The translations under genes were made by a program, and so were the position numbers. Positions 8,098-16,408 of a DNA stretch of 47,826 nt are shown here, in pieces (the first letter of the stretch is position 1; every line of letters begins with the position of its first letter). The notes under the pieces are model-generated. The model saw only the letters and a list, made by a program, of their open reading frames with translations, did no database searches and was not told the origin of the DNA. The DNA is from an uncultured Prevotellaceae bacterium (lineage in GTDB: Bacteria; Bacteroidota; Bacteroidia; Bacteroidales; Muribaculaceae). Where the stretch lies: positions 1 to 47,826 of the forward strand of contig CAMZFV010000024.1 of assembly GCA_947306175.1 (NCBI GenBank), written 5' to 3'.

Positions 8098-8976
8098 TTA
8101 TAATTGATGTCCGCAGTTACGGCAGAATTTCCAGTCCTTGTCGATGGCATTGCCGCAGCCGGGGCAGATGTCCTCTGACACTTCGAAACTGAGGTTGCCG
8201 TTCTTGATCATATTATACTGTTCGCTTTCGCCCCACTTGAGAATCTCGCGCACCCGTACTGCCGAGAAAGGATGATCCAGTCCAGCAATGACCGATAGCT
8301 GCAAAGCCTTGTTCCACATGCCGGAATTTTGGATTTTGTCATATTCGTCGGCTTGAGAGGCCCACTCGCGCAGATCAATCTGTTCCGTCAGGCTTTTGGG
8401 TCCGCCCGACAGGCGCGCCATTGTGCTGGCCACTACCTCGGGCGAAGTGATGATGCTTGACGCGCGATCGGCCGACAGTTCGCTTTTCCGATACCAATAC
8501 AACATGGCGTATTGGACAGGCATCGCTAGGGTTCCCAGTACACCTAGTGATGCGATGCCGCTGCTCAGCCACTGTGCCACATTGTGGTAGAGCACATGGC
8601 GGCACATGATGTGTCCGCACTCATGGGCGATGATGGCATCAAGTTCCTCATCGTTCATCATTTCCACCAGGCTTGAAGTTACAGTGATGTAGATGCGGGT
8701 ATCTCCCATCGTCCAGGCGTTGGGAATAGGGCTCATTTGCAGGTAAAACTCAGGTTCGGCTATGCCCATCCGCTGGCAGATGGGTGGCAAGTGCCGGTAG
8801 ATGTGCGGCAACTGTTTCTCCGACAGCCGTATCGAAGATGCCATATTCACACCATATTGCAGGGTCTCGATGCCGATAGCCAGTACCTTCTTGACAAGTG
8901 CCGAGAATCCTGGAATACCCTCCATCTGCCGCAATGCGGCGGCATCTTCGGGGTGGATGAAATCAGACGGCTTCAT
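8098..8976 (-). CDS. M48-family metalloprotease with C-terminal zinc ribbon
   Basis: A 292-aa protein starting MKPSDFIHPEDAAAL at the ATG at 8976; upstream in-frame codons look like leader. It has the zinc-protease signature HECGH (H118 E119 H122) within AIIAHECGHIMCRH, a hydrophobic segment after it (about 128-155), and a downstream ELSADRAS motif that supplies the third zinc ligand Glu, as in HtpX/Ste24-type M48 enzymes. The last 30 residues form a zinc ribbon, CPGCGNAIDKDWKFCRNCG. It probably cleaves membrane or misfolded proteins. It is the first gene of a three-gene operon with a promoter at 9111-9080. Confidence 0.85.
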   Translation of the reverse strand: MKPSDFIHPEDAAALRQMEGIPGFSALVKKVLAIGIETLQYGVNMASSIRLSEKQLPHIYRHLPPICQRMGIAEPEFYLQMSPIPNAWTMGDTRIYITVTSSLVEMMNDEELDAIIAHECGHIMCRHVLYHNVAQWLSSGIASLGVLGTLAMPVQYAMLYWYRKSELSADRASSIITSPEVVASTMARLSGGPKSLTEQIDLREWASQADEYDKIQNSGMWNKALQLSVIAGLDHPFSAVRVREILKWGESEQYNMIKNGNLSFEVSEDICPGCGNAIDKDWKFCRNCGHQL

Positions 8977-9079
8977 GAATTGGGTTTTAGTTTTTGTCAG
9001 GTTAAAAAGATGATATTGGAGTTCATGCGTTAAACACATCACATTTGACTAGCTGGATGGAAAAACACTTTGAACGTGG

Positions 9080-9111
9080 CAAAGTTACTGAATGTCCTTT
9101 AAAATAGCAAG
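9080..9111 (-). promoter_or_regulatory. Promoter of the M48 operon
   Basis: On the minus strand: CTTG (9111-9108, consensus TTTG), a 20-nt spacer and TAACTTTG (9087-9080), a match to TAnnTTTG. The leader to the ATG at 8976 would be about 100 nt. Confidence 0.5.
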
Positions 9112-9264
9112 CATCTTCAGCTTTATTTATCCGCCTTCTTCCCGTTTGATGGCCATCGTAGTTCGTTGGAATAATAAGGTGGTTGTGTGCATTTCCTCCA
9201 CTGGCTTTTTGCATTGAAGAGTAAAAAACATTATCTCTAAAGCCGTTTAACACCAGTTTTGTTG

Positions 9265-9272
9265 TACATTTG
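9265..9272 (+). promoter_or_regulatory. -7 element upstream of exonuclease gene
   Basis: TACATTTG matches the Bacteroidetes -7 consensus TAnnTTTG and lies 40 nt before the ATG at 9312. No good TTTG is found at the expected -33 position. Confidence 0.35.
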
Positions 9273-9311
9273 TGGTGTTCAAAAGATGACAGTTGTTACA
9301 GATAATAACCA

Positions 9312-9803
9312 ATGGACAATTTTGCGGCAATAGATTTTGAAACTGCCAACTATGAACGTAGTTCGGTGTGCTCGGTAGGTGTCGTCATCGTGCGTGACGG
9401 GGAGATTGTTGATACGTTCTACTCGCTTATTCAGCCGGAGCCTAACTACTATAACTACAGGTGTTCCATGGTTCATGGCCTATGCCGTGAGGACACCGAG
9501 AATGCCCCCGTTTTCCCTGATGTGTGGGCACAAATAGAACCCATGATTGAGGGGTTGCCGTTGGTCGCCCACAACAGACCATTTGATGAGGGTTGCTTGA
9601 GGGCTGTATTCCGTGTCTATCAGATGGACTGCCCTGACTACGAGTTTCTTGATACCCTTTGGGCATCACGGCGTCTGCTACCCGATCTGCCCAATCACCA
9701 ACTTGACACTGTGGCCGCAGCCTGCGGCTTCCTGATGGAAAACCACCATCACGCCCTTGCCGATGCCGAAGCCTGCGCCTGGATCGCAAGGGAATTGTTA
9801 TGA
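9312..9803 (+). CDS. DnaQ-like DEDDh 3'-5' exonuclease
   Basis: A compact 163-aa protein made only of the exonuclease domain. Catalytic residues are visible: D8 and E10 in AIDFETANYE (ExoI), D92 in AHNRPFDEG (ExoII), and H146/D151 in HHALADAEA (ExoIII epsilon). It hydrolyses DNA or RNA from the 3' end using two metal ions. This short form in Bacteroidales is a stand-alone relative of the DNA polymerase III epsilon subunit, used in repair or RNA turnover; its substrate is not clear from sequence. It is single, with its own promoter and a strong hairpin after it. Confidence 0.9.
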   Translation: MDNFAAIDFETANYERSSVCSVGVVIVRDGEIVDTFYSLIQPEPNYYNYRCSMVHGLCREDTENAPVFPDVWAQIEPMIEGLPLVAHNRPFDEGCLRAVFRVYQMDCPDYEFLDTLWASRRLLPDLPNHQLDTVAAACGFLMENHHHALADAEACAWIARELL

Positions 9804-9824
9804 CAAAGAAAAAATGGTATAAAA

Positions 9825-9854
9825 TATAAGTCACTGGAGATCCAGTGACTTATA
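9825..9854. terminator. Perfect 14-bp hairpin between convergent genes
   Basis: TATAAGTCACTGGA (9825-9838) and its exact complement (9841-9854) with a 2-nt centre. It lies between the exonuclease stop and the stop of the convergent dockerin-protein gene, so it probably ends transcription from both sides. It resembles the H4 hairpin of the dispersed repeat family, and the following GGAG/CTCC pair (near 9864-9880) resembles hairpin H2, so it may be a degenerate fourth copy. Confidence 0.6.
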
Positions 9855-9916
9855 AATGATTGAGGAGATGGATGCTCCCAAACTCCAAACTATGAATTTC
9901 CTTTTTGGGCTATTGT

Positions 9917-11272
9917 TTAATTGGCGCTCAACAACATATCGATAAGAAGGGAAACATCGACAACGCTGACAACATTGTCCTCATTCACATCGGCGCAGAC
10001 CTCACATAAATTAACCGTGCTGCCCAATAGCGAATCGATGATAATGCTCACATCAATAACGCTGACGCTGCCGTCATGGTTCGCGTCACCCTTCATGTGT
10101 ACTTGAACTGGTTCTCCAATCTTCCCGATAATGACGTAGTTTTGCTCTAAGCTAACGGTCACCTCGTATTCACCTGAACTCAATACTTTGAGATCTCCAT
10201 AACCACTGGCAAATGACAAAGGCATAGCTTGGCCCATAATATCATCTGTTAACTCTAAGAAACGATTCTCGCACACGGGGCCGAAACGATAAGGTATTAG
10301 GTTGTTCCAGCTAATACCGTCCATATCAAGTTCGGTAGAGAAGCCGAAGGTATTCCCGGCCCAGACAAAAATAGTAGCCGTGTAAAGTTCGGTCTCAGGA
10401 TCATACTCCATCTTGGTGCCGGCATCGGGTGACCATGCCTGGTTGTCGTTAATATCTCCCAGGATGTGCACCGAAGGAATAAAAGGCTCTTCGGCAAGAG
10501 TGGTAAAGACATCGGGCCTGGTCCAGTCACTCAAGGTTCCATCATCGCCGATAGCCTGTACCTGTACCTCGTATTCGGTATCGATTTCGAGATCCTCGAT
10601 GGTGTAAGTCGTCTTGTTGAGATTGTTCACATAGGTCCACGCGTTGGCTCTCCCCTTCGCACCGGTTGCGTCTCCTGTATAAACCTCAATCCGAGCGATA
10701 TCGGGCGAGTAGCTGGTCTTGGTAGATGTGATGGTAATCTTCTCGCCGGCACTTGCGGTTACCAGCCATGAGAAAGTTTCACCAGCACTGAAGTTGTGGC
10801 CCGTAGCCGCTGTCTGGGGCGTTGCCACAGTAAGGTTGCCAGTGCCGTCGCTGGTATTGTCGGTGGTAATCTTCAACGTGAACGTCATGTTGTCGTAATC
10901 ATCAGGAACAGTGTAGGTAATCATGCCTTCCAGGGTTGCACCCTGATAGCCTTTCTGCCTGAAGTAAATGGCCCTGTTGCTGGCACCACGCAGATTATTG
11001 CCGGCCCAGGGGGCTGGTAATGTGACGTCATAATAAGTCTGAGTACTGGAGGAAAAATCAGTTCCAGCAATTGAGCTAAGGAGTTCGGGCTCTTCGGAAT
11101 ACAACCTGTAGCGCAGGTTCCATGCGCTATTGTCCTCATCGTCCCATGTGACCACACAAGAATGGGTGCCCTGCTCAACATACATGTTGGTGGGAACTGT
11201 CGTCGCATTGATGCCTACTGAAGCAATAAATGCGGCAATGACACCTGACAAAACAAATAAAACTCTCTTCAT
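9917..11272 (-). CDS. Secreted fibronectin-III/dockerin-like protein
   Basis: A 451-aa protein from the ATG at 11272, chosen because MKRVLFVLSGVIAAFIASVG is a good signal peptide and a perfect promoter lies just upstream. An FN3-like strand pattern near the N-terminus is interrupted by a beta-rich module; FN3 resumes with TTYTIEDLEIDTEYEVQVQA and FTTLAEEP. Next is a starch-module/SusE-F-like segment (VHILGDINDNQAWSPDAG). The tail (about 393-451) has two dockerin type I calcium-binding repeats, GDANHDGSVSVIDVSIIIDS and ADVNEDNVVSVVDVSLLIDM. No catalytic domain is visible; the role is probably a surface or secreted glycan-binding protein (inference). Confidence 0.75.
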   Translation of the reverse strand: MKRVLFVLSGVIAAFIASVGINATTVPTNMYVEQGTHSCVVTWDDEDNSAWNLRYRLYSEEPELLSSIAGTDFSSSTQTYYDVTLPAPWAGNNLRGASNRAIYFRQKGYQGATLEGMITYTVPDDYDNMTFTLKITTDNTSDGTGNLTVATPQTAATGHNFSAGETFSWLVTASAGEKITITSTKTSYSPDIARIEVYTGDATGAKGRANAWTYVNNLNKTTYTIEDLEIDTEYEVQVQAIGDDGTLSDWTRPDVFTTLAEEPFIPSVHILGDINDNQAWSPDAGTKMEYDPETELYTATIFVWAGNTFGFSTELDMDGISWNNLIPYRFGPVCENRFLELTDDIMGQAMPLSFASGYGDLKVLSSGEYEVTVSLEQNYVIIGKIGEPVQVHMKGDANHDGSVSVIDVSIIIDSLLGSTVNLCEVCADVNEDNVVSVVDVSLLIDMLLSAN

Positions 11273-11330
11273 ATGCAATGAATCTAAAATGTTATTAATG
11301 GTTTTCGGTCTTGACAAATAAAACTGCTTG

Positions 11331-11362
11331 CAAAGATACTTCATAAACCCCACATCTGCAAA
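11331..11362 (-). promoter_or_regulatory. Promoter of dockerin-protein gene
   Basis: A near-perfect Bacteroidetes promoter on the minus strand: TTTG (11362-11359), 20-nt spacer, TATCTTTG (11338-11331). The start site would be near 11324 and the leader about 50 nt. Confidence 0.65.
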
Positions 11363-11509
11363 TTCTAACCCAATGGCGTGAAAAGAAGGCATAAATCAAT
11401 CTGTGTAGTGCCATACAGACTGACAAAGTGGCTTAGCACGTAACAGATTTGGTATATGCCGTTGAGGCATCAATCGTGCGAAAGAAGGTGTATATGTTTT
11501 CGAATTAAA

Positions 11510-11731
11510 TTTAAGTCGCTAATTTTCAGTGACTTATATTAAATTTTGTGGAACTGGAGGTTTAATCGATTGATATTACATACTAATCATGTGATAGTAT
11601 AAACTAATGAAAATATTTGGTTATCAATAGATCGCAGAATGATGATTAATTTGTCATATCACTCGATTAGTTTGCGATTAGCATGTTATATCCCCAAAGG
11701 GGGGAATAAAAAATGGCCCGATTCCCCCCCA
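11510..11731 (+). repeat. Dispersed structured repeat, copy A (3' part only)
   Basis: Shares 56 identical bases with copy B (11571-11626 equals 16200-16255) and a second block with 35 of 36 identical (11636-11671 and 16265-16300). It carries an H4-like hairpin (TAAGTCGCT/AGTGACTTA near 11511-11536) and the terminal hairpin GGGGGGAAT (11699-11707) with ATTCCCCCC (11721-11729). Hairpins H1-H3 of the full copies are absent. A 12-bp insertion with a duplicated CGATTAG lies near 11664-11682. Confidence 0.85.
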
Positions 11732-11871
11732 CTTTTTAATGAGTTGGGATCTGTCATAATTCAATAGTTGAACGCCCCATTTTATCATTATACTTGCTGG
11801 ATGAAATGGCAAAATAATGTTCTAATTCTGATAAAATCTTCCAATCTTGCGCGTTATTTGCAAATAAACTG

Positions 11872-11879
11872 TAACTTTG
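11872..11879 (+). promoter_or_regulatory. -7 element upstream of the DUF3791/DUF3990 cassette
   Basis: TAACTTTG matches TAnnTTTG and lies 57 nt before the ATG at 11936. A CTTG at 11846-11849 could be the -33 box with a slightly long 22-nt spacer. Confidence 0.4.
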
Positions 11880-11935
11880 CACATGAAAGCGCGCTGTGAT
11901 GCCTCGGCATCACCAGTGAAATAGAGCAATAGGAT

Positions 11936-12151
11936 ATGAGCAAGTACGAGATTCCATTTTTGACAGCCTGCATTCGGGCTTTTGGCCGTAGGTTTGACAT
12001 GACTCGTCAAGCTGCCTTCCGTTATTTGCATGAGCATAAGGGATTGGCGTTCTTGATAGAGTTCTATGATGTGGAACATCTGCAGTCGATGGATGAAACG
12101 ATAGATGACCTGCTCATTATTTGTCAAAAGAATGGAGGAACCTTGGCATGA
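11936..12151 (+). CDS. DUF3791 family protein (putative antitoxin-like partner)
   Basis: A 71-aa helical protein of the DUF3791 type, recognisable by the pattern FLTACIRAFGRRFDMT, then AFRYLHEHKGLAFLIEFYDV, EHLQSMDETIDDLL. These small proteins are regularly encoded directly before DUF3990 proteins. Here its stop overlaps the next start as ATGA (12148-12151), indicating translational coupling. By analogy with other gene pairs of this size and layout it may neutralise the DUF3990 product; that role is an inference. Confidence 0.75.
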   Translation: MSKYEIPFLTACIRAFGRRFDMTRQAAFRYLHEHKGLAFLIEFYDVEHLQSMDETIDDLLIICQKNGGTLA

Positions 12152-12636
12152 TACTTTACCACGGAACAAACGCTGACATTGAGTCAATAGACCTTACAAA
12201 GGGTTTGCGGTACAAGGATTTTGGCAAGGGCTTCTATTTGACTCCTAATAGGGAAACCGCGTGCCGTATGGCGCTAAAGAGAGCGCGACTCTTCGGTGGA
12301 ACTGCTACGTTGATTACCTACGAATTAGATGACTCTGCCTTGCAATCTGATTTGAAGGTGAAAGTTTTCCCCGAAAAGGCGAGCGTGGAATGGCTCTTGT
12401 TCGTAGATGCCAACCGTGACAGGAAGAGCCAACAGCCCGTGCATGACTATGATATCGTGGTCGGCCCGATAGCCGATGACGGCGTCGTCTTGCAGTTGAC
12501 CAACTACCGTGAAGGGATCTACTCACCAGAAGAGGCTGCCAGGTTGCTTCAGGACAGATATCTTGACCAGCAGTACTACTTTGGAACAGAAAAATCACTT
12601 AGTTACCTCCATAAAACAAACGTAGAAACGATATGA
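12148..12636 (+). CDS. DUF3990 family protein, ADP-ribosyltransferase-like fold
   Basis: A 162-aa protein from the ATG at 12148, preceded by GGAGG at 12134-12138; a 9-codon longer frame would run deep into the previous gene. It begins MILYHGTNADIESIDLTKGL and has RYKDFGKGFYLTPNRETACR, the DUF3990 signature, with a later EWLLF and DIVVGPIADDG. The YHGT and DFGKGFYLT motifs resemble the NAD-binding core of ADP-ribosyltransferases, so a modifying toxin is plausible. No experimental role is known to me. Its stop overlaps the next gene start (ATGA). Confidence 0.75.
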   Translation: MILYHGTNADIESIDLTKGLRYKDFGKGFYLTPNRETACRMALKRARLFGGTATLITYELDDSALQSDLKVKVFPEKASVEWLLFVDANRDRKSQQPVHDYDIVVGPIADDGVVLQLTNYREGIYSPEEAARLLQDRYLDQQYYFGTEKSLSYLHKTNVETI

Positions 12637-12860
12637 GCCAGCCCACACATCATCAAATAGCGACTTATCTAACTGATTACGTCTTGAGCGAATTGGTTAA
12701 ATATGTCATGGAAGACACCGGCTGCACCATCGAGCAGGCAATGGAACGTGTGTATAACTCACCCTTGATTCCTGCCCTTCAAGACGAAGAAAATGAACTA
12801 TATGTCCAAAGTCCCGCCTATCTCTACGAATTAATGAACGGCTATTTCGCATCAAACTGA
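12633..12860 (+). CDS. Third small protein of the DUF3791/DUF3990 cassette
   Basis: A 75-aa acidic helical protein (MSQPTHHQIATYLTDYVLSE, then EQAMERVYNS, LQDEENELYVQSPAYLYELM). Similar small proteins with an NS-x-x-x-x-x-L-x-DE-x-x-x-LY pattern often accompany DUF3990 genes in Bacteroidetes and Firmicutes (recalled, not searched). The start codon overlaps the DUF3990 stop by four bases, so the three genes form one tightly coupled unit. It may be the second antitoxin-like subunit. Confidence 0.65.
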   Translation: MSQPTHHQIATYLTDYVLSELVKYVMEDTGCTIEQAMERVYNSPLIPALQDEENELYVQSPAYLYELMNGYFASN

Positions 12861-12888
12861 GCTTAAATACCACTAAATCCAATTCATT

Positions 12889-14358
12889 ATGGCTAAGAAA
12901 AAGCAGAAGAAACAACAGGCAGGTGCGCAGTTTCTTTCGCCTGAACAGTATATGAAACAGCGCGTGCGCTCTCTTGAGATAGGCAAATGCTACATCTCTG
13001 AAGACATTGAGGAGTATGGTGAGGGCCATGTCGTTGTCACAAGAAAGCATACGGGTGGACGCATCAGTGTTGCTTTTTACTTGGTGGACATCTTCTGCCT
13101 TGGTGTGAAAGACTCGTTCTATTATATCAGACTTGAGGAAGGAGAACTGAACGAGATCCTTGACAATGGTCTGGATTACAAAGAGTGCACTTACGAAGAA
13201 GCGCATAACTGGATCTATGGCGCTATCAGCTGGGCTGAGGAGGCTGGAATTGAGCCCGACAAGTCGTTTGCCATCACACAGTATATGCTTGAAGAGGACA
13301 CTGACGAGATTCCACTTATTGAGTATGAATATGGTCGAGAGGGTATGCATTTCTTGGTGGCTAGTGATAATCTTGAAGCAAGCCGATATCTGCCTTTACT
13401 AGAGGAGAACCTAGGAGAGGGAAACTACAAATTCGTTGTAAAGTCTGATGACATTGACATGGATCCCGAAGATATGATAGAACGGTTGGCACATGCCAGT
13501 GAGAGCCCTCTATTTAAGAGCTATGGTTCTAGCACGCAGTACACCTATCAACACCCCGACTATCCGAAAACGCTGCAACTTGATGGGCCAGAATGGCTCT
13601 ATCAGGAGTTGAGGGACACAAGCCATCCTATATATCTGCCAGATGAGGAGACAGACCGTATTCTTGCCTTACCTCACGACACTGTGCGCCATGATTTGGA
13701 ACAGATAGTGCTCTATCATATGGGACAGACCTGCGATGGCATCCCAGATGACTATGATTCAGATGGCTATGCTGGAACGTTGTCCCACTGTATCTTCCTT
13801 TTGGGAGAGGTGGGAAACGAGGACAGTAGCCTTGATGTCGTTCTTGAAGTGTTGCGACAGTCAAGTGATTTTACCGACTATCATTTTGGTGATTCTGGTG
13901 AAGAAGTATTTGTACCTACACTTTATCTGTTAGGTCAGAACAAGTTGGAAAAACTGATGAACTTTGTCAAGGAGGAAGGTCTTGAAACGTTTTGTAAATG
14001 CCATATATTCACTGCCGTTGCCAATATAGCTCTAGTCCATCCTGAACGCCAAGGTGAGGTCGTGGCATGGTTCCGAGAAATCCTCCAGTTCGCTACCAAG
14101 GTGTTACCCAAGACACAATGGTTTGACAGCTGCCTCGCTGGGCTCATGCTTAACAGTCTACTTGACATCCAGGCCAAGGAATTGCTGCCCGAGATTCGCG
14201 AGATGTTTGCCACAGGACTTGTTGACCTTGGCGCTTGTGGCGATTATGCCGAAGTCTCTCACTTGATAGATGATCCAAGCGAAAAAGGCGATCCCAGCAG
14301 TTGCATCACCGAGATTCACGAGCGCTTTGCCGACATGAAAGCCAGGTGGGAACGCTGA
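12889..14358 (+). CDS. Soluble helical-repeat protein (DUF1186-like C-terminus)
   Basis: A 489-aa cytosolic protein. It opens with a basic tail (MAKKKQKKQQ) and an N-terminal domain (about 15-120) with the conserved-looking stretch SLEIGKCYISEDIEEYGEGH, VVVTRKHTGGRISVAFYLVD, CLGVKDSFYYIRL. The C-terminal part (about 230-489) is a run of HEAT-like helices with acidic patches, resembling DUF1186 proteins. No catalytic motif is visible. It starts 28 nt after the DUF3791/3990 cassette on the same strand and may be co-transcribed with it. Function unknown. Confidence 0.65.
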   Translation: MAKKKQKKQQAGAQFLSPEQYMKQRVRSLEIGKCYISEDIEEYGEGHVVVTRKHTGGRISVAFYLVDIFCLGVKDSFYYIRLEEGELNEILDNGLDYKECTYEEAHNWIYGAISWAEEAGIEPDKSFAITQYMLEEDTDEIPLIEYEYGREGMHFLVASDNLEASRYLPLLEENLGEGNYKFVVKSDDIDMDPEDMIERLAHASESPLFKSYGSSTQYTYQHPDYPKTLQLDGPEWLYQELRDTSHPIYLPDEETDRILALPHDTVRHDLEQIVLYHMGQTCDGIPDDYDSDGYAGTLSHCIFLLGEVGNEDSSLDVVLEVLRQSSDFTDYHFGDSGEEVFVPTLYLLGQNKLEKLMNFVKEEGLETFCKCHIFTAVANIALVHPERQGEVVAWFREILQFATKVLPKTQWFDSCLAGLMLNSLLDIQAKELLPEIREMFATGLVDLGACGDYAEVSHLIDDPSEKGDPSSCITEIHERFADMKARWER

Positions 14359-14390
14359 ATCATTCATGAAGTGTTCTATACAAGTGTCAA

Positions 14391-15815
14391 CTACTGGAAT
14401 AAATCATCCATCGTCAGAGTCGAAACAAATGTTGATGAGTGTATTCCGTCTTTTAGCCCATAGGTCGTAATCAATGTTGGCCAAATCGCCTCTCTGGCTC
14501 CCGTTTCTTGTTTGAAGGCTGCGACCCGATTGCGTATTTTAATCGTTTCTGAATTATCCATGGTGTATTCGGCCTCACTATATTTCATTTCGCAAAGATT
14601 GATGATTCCGTCAGCTCGATCAAGAATCATATCAATTTGAGCTTTTGGTGTAGATTGACTGCTTTGCCAAGAATAGAATTTTGTCGAAATCCGATCGATG
14701 CCCAGAGCTTTCTTGATTTGTGTTACATGGGTCATGCAGACCCTCTCAAAGCACAAACCCAACCATGTGTTGATCTCAGGAGTGCCGATATGATTGGTCC
14801 AATAATTTGTCTCAGCCTCAGCACGAGGAACGAACGTCAGATAAAACTGCGAATAGAAGTCGGTGAGTTGGTATATGGCTGAACGTTTGCTGACGCGTTT
14901 CTCTCTTGTAACATACTTGCGGATAATATCGCAATTCACCAAGTCCTCTAGCTTTTGGCTAAGGAAGCCGCCTGGCTCATTACCCAAAGCAGAACTTAAC
15001 TCTTTGCGGGTCATACCGTGTTTCGTTTTCGATAACGCATTGACAATTGACATATAGGATTCAGGCGATTTAAATAACGTGGAATACAGTCGTTTGTATT
15101 CCCTGCGCAATTCCTCTTCTTCTCCAAAGAACAGTCGGTCAATATTGGTCGCAAAACTCTCGTTGTGATGCAAAAGGCTCAAATAGTAGGGTACTCCGCC
15201 CAGAGCCATATATGCCTGTAAAACAGAAAGAAGCTCCCACTTGAAATTTCTGCTCTTCAAATACATTTCCGTTTCGTGAAGCGTGAACGGATGCAGATGC
15301 ATTTCATGAGTAATGCGGTCATGGAGCCCGCCCTTATCGTTAACGACATTTTTAATCATCCATGACGTTGCACTTCCACAAACAATCAATGTGAGGTTGT
15401 CTTGCATAGATGCCCATGAGTTCCAAAAATATCCCAAGGCCCGCACAAAGCCAGAGCGTTGTGTGTCCATTGATGGAAGTTCGTCCAGGAACACAATACA
15501 TCGACGTTTCAGTTTGACTTTAGATTTTAAATATTCTTTCAAAACTCTAAAAGCTTCCATCCAATTTTCGGGTCGTGTGATGGGCTTTTTACTGTATTCT
15601 TGGAGAGCATCAACGAACGCCTCCATTTGCTCCTCAGACGTTCCATCTAATACCCCAGTCATAGCAAAGGCCATTTTACCATGGAACAAATGATTGACCA
15701 AAAACGTTTTCCCAACACGGCGGCGGCCATAAATGGCAACAAATTCAGGACGATTTGAAGACGTGTATTCGGTCAATGATTTTATTTCATTCTCCCTTCC
15801 GATTAGTTTATCCAT
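14391..15815 (-). CDS. DUF234-type AAA/STAND-like ATPase
   Basis: A 474-aa protein from the ATG at 15815 (MDKLIGRENEIKSLTEYTSS). It has the Walker A motif GRRRVGKTFLV, a Walker B region CIVFLDELPSMD, a sensor-like LIVCGSATSWM, a winged-helix section (about 255-330, GMTRKELSSALGNEPGGFLS) and a C-terminal DUF234 nuclease-like domain (about 370-474) with AQIDMILDRADGIINLCEMK, where D-x(n)-E-x-K matches the PD-(D/E)XK pattern. This family is common in Bacteroidetes and archaea, often near mobile DNA; its function is unsettled. It is convergent with the previous gene and lies beside repeat copy B. Confidence 0.88.
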   Translation of the reverse strand: MDKLIGRENEIKSLTEYTSSNRPEFVAIYGRRRVGKTFLVNHLFHGKMAFAMTGVLDGTSEEQMEAFVDALQEYSKKPITRPENWMEAFRVLKEYLKSKVKLKRRCIVFLDELPSMDTQRSGFVRALGYFWNSWASMQDNLTLIVCGSATSWMIKNVVNDKGGLHDRITHEMHLHPFTLHETEMYLKSRNFKWELLSVLQAYMALGGVPYYLSLLHHNESFATNIDRLFFGEEEELRREYKRLYSTLFKSPESYMSIVNALSKTKHGMTRKELSSALGNEPGGFLSQKLEDLVNCDIIRKYVTREKRVSKRSAIYQLTDFYSQFYLTFVPRAEAETNYWTNHIGTPEINTWLGLCFERVCMTHVTQIKKALGIDRISTKFYSWQSSQSTPKAQIDMILDRADGIINLCEMKYSEAEYTMDNSETIKIRNRVAAFKQETGAREAIWPTLITTYGLKDGIHSSTFVSTLTMDDLFQ

Positions 15816-15837
15816 GATTATATGTATTTGGTTGATG

Positions 15838-15868
15838 CAAAGGTATAAATAAGTTTTGAATCGGCAAT
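15838..15868 (-). promoter_or_regulatory. Promoter of DUF234 ATPase gene
   Basis: Minus strand: ATTG (15868-15865), 19-nt spacer, TACCTTTG (15845-15838, fits TAnnTTTG). The leader to the ATG at 15815 would be only about 16 nt, which supports that start. Confidence 0.5.
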
Positions 15869-15974
15869 GAGTTTCAGCCAAAACGATTAAAAATACTTTG
15901 TTTCGGCTGAAACTCAATTCGGGTTTGAGGCTGCCTCCAATCCTGCAAGAGGATAAAACTTCGACCCAAATAGC

Positions 15975-16349
15975 CTATTGGAGCAAAGAGCTCCAAAACA
16001 AAACCGATTAAGGGAGGTGGAGCTTGATGCTCCAAGCCGTCACTCAATGTCAGAAAAAAGATGGGCAATTCATTATCATGGAGCGTCATATATAATCAAT
16101 GAATATCATTTGGAGCTGGGAACTCCAATAAAATCAACGAGTAATCACCTGAAATACAGGTGATTACTCGCGCTTCGTGGAGATGGAGGGATTAGCGAAT
16201 GATATTACATACTAATCATGTGATAGTATAAACTAATGAAAATATTTGGTTATCAGGCGATTGAAGAATGATGATTAATTTGTCATATCACCCGATTAGT
16301 ATGTTATATCCCCAAACGGGGGAATACACCCCTGTTTGTATTCCCCCCT
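15975..16349 (+). repeat. Dispersed structured repeat, copy B (full length)
   Basis: Fills most of the gap 15816-16408. Ordered hairpins: H1 TTGGAGC/GCTCCAA (15978-15984, 15990-15996), H2 TGGAGC/GCTCCA (16018-16034), H3 TTGGAG/CTCCAA (16110-16128), H4 perfect 14-bp stem CGAGTAATCACCTG with its complement (16138-16170), then the 56-bp block shared with copy A (16200-16255), and H6 GGGGGAATAC/GTATTCCCCC (16318-16347). Copy C has the same order with compensated base changes. Same orientation as A and C. It starts just left of the ten-gene operon's 3' end. Confidence 0.88.
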
Positions 16350-16408
16350 ATAATAACTCTGTTAATCCATCGGTATGCAACCTTGCCTACGACATCCTCA
16401 GCAAACCA

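Larger units (their letters stand above)
8977..9311. other. Divergent intergenic region between M48 operon and exonuclease
   Basis: Holds the leftward promoter of the M48 operon (9111-9080) and a rightward -7 element for the exonuclease (9265-9272). A 76-codon minus-strand frame at 9023-9253 overlaps these promoter elements, has no domain, and is not called. Confidence 0.5.
11273..11935. other. Long intergenic region with promoters and repeat copy A
   Basis: Between divergent genes. It holds the leftward promoter (11362-11331), repeat copy A (about 11510-11731) and a rightward -7 box (11872-11879). The rest, about 11393-11505 and 11735-11865, shows no gene or structure I recognise. Confidence 0.6.

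Noticed and set aside
9023..9253. 76-aa minus-strand frame upstream of the M48 gene
   Set aside because: Overlaps the M48 promoter elements, has no recognisable family features, and the M48 start is well explained without it.
16170..16200. TGGAGATGGAGGGATTA after hairpin H4, resembling the 3' end of a tRNA and thus a possible integrase attachment site
   Set aside because: No anticodon or D-arm can be built around it, no integrase gene is present, and the same motif recurs in all repeat copies as part of the repeat.
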